Of a stretch of 64,000 nt of DNA, positions 63,903-64,000 are shown piece by piece. Numbering within the stretch: position 1 is the first letter of the stretch; each line of letters begins with the position of its first letter. The notes under the pieces were generated by a model. It was not told the DNA's origin and searched no databases. It saw nothing but the letters and a program-made list of their open reading frames with translations. A program made the position numbers and the translations under genes. The stretch comes from Gammaproteobacteria bacterium HGW-Gammaproteobacteria-3 (GTDB lineage: Bacteria; Pseudomonadota; Gammaproteobacteria; Methylococcales; Methylomonadaceae). The stretch spans positions 120,029 through 184,028 of the forward strand of contig PGZD01000001.1 in the NCBI GenBank assembly GCA_002843155.1, read 5' to 3'.

Positions 63903-64000
63903 GTGCGACTGGCATGGTAGTCAGCTAGCTGGTGGAAGTCCAGCCATTGCCCTGTGAGAAGGGAAAATGTAGGTGAAGGCAAGGGTGTCCAAAGAAACTC
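63903..64000 (+). mobile_element. Possible group II intron 5' end, cut by window
   Basis: The sequence from GTGCGACTGGC at 63903 has the GUGCG start of group II introns and a following GGTGGAAGTCCAGCC, of the kind seen in domain I, with a GAAGGCAAGGGTGTCC stretch after it. It starts right after TAGGTGCGATTAGCG (63889-63902), half of a palindromic repeat. The rest lies outside the window, so the call is tentative. Confidence 0.5.

Noticed and set aside
1..64000. CRISPR arrays or IS transposases
   Set aside because: No regularly spaced identical repeats with unique spacers and no transposase-like protein were seen; the repeated leaders are gene-linked and vary in sequence.

Overview
The window is gammaproteobacterial DNA of intermediate G+C. 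From 36 kb onward the chromosomal order recA-recX-alaS-lysC-csrA-tRNA-Ser-tRNA-Arg-tRNA-Asn is the classic gammaproteobacterial arrangement. Other chromosomal genes (dsrC/tusE, an APS-type cysH, metH, fnr, recQ, a DUF2970 protein) fit a free-living, respiring bacterium. A sulfur-oxidising or methanotrophic (Methylococcales-like) lineage is my best guess, but no metabolic gene in the window proves it.

Bases 1 to about 35.95 kb are the right part of an integrative and conjugative element (ICE) of the SXT/IncC-like, F-type transfer family. Its left end, with the integrase and most tra genes, lies outside the window. Layout: traW-traU-traN (1-4.45 kb); an HU gene; a defence hotspot with a type I restriction-modification operon hsdR-hsdM-yhcG-hsdS (4.95-11.5 kb) facing a complete type II CBASS operon capV-cdn-cap2-cap3 (11.5-15.9 kb, minus strand, visibly A+T-richer); an AcaB/DUF1845-like gene; then a long plus-strand DNA-processing module (ssb, bet, YqaJ exonuclease, MoxR-like ATPase, WGR protein, DUF3150, VWA/HExxH CobT-like protein, DUF4942 adenine methyltransferase, GHKL ATPase, several small unknowns; 16.9-32 kb); and finally two tandem FlhD/FlhC-like regulator pairs (33.6-35.6 kb) and an AlpA-like protein beside the tRNA-Asn gene.

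The most striking structure is not a protein. Across 16.9-30.4 kb nearly every translation unit of the ICE module starts with the same kind of leader. A nested double hairpin (CCC..GGG-loop-CCC..GGG) is followed, in most copies, by a second hairpin that buries the Shine-Dalgarno sequence. Twelve copies are seen; stem sequences differ between copies but pairing is kept, which is direct covariation evidence for RNA structure. Three of the leaders (ssb, the 73-aa gene at 20.4 kb, the membrane protein at 26.0 kb) are at or next to a second conserved structured motif of about 77 nt, also with compensatory changes and an invariant UGCGUYAAG loop. Together these look like a cis-RNA regulon coordinating translation of the recombination module.

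The regulators at the right end are also unusual: the second FlhD-like protein is fused to an N-terminal STAS-like (DUF4325-type) domain, and each FlhD-like gene has its own zinc-cysteine FlhC-like partner. The 9-mer AAAGTGACC occurs as an 11-bp hairpin before this operon and as a tandem repeat beside the ICE/tRNA border.

The chromosomal half (36-64 kb) is mostly ordinary housekeeping genes. Noteworthy items are a 57-aa membrane protein with an FNR-type promoter near fnr, a membrane protein with a degenerate P-loop, a two-member MITE-like repeat family, and a possible group II intron 5' end cut off by the window end. All RNA structures were found by eye, and no database search was possible.
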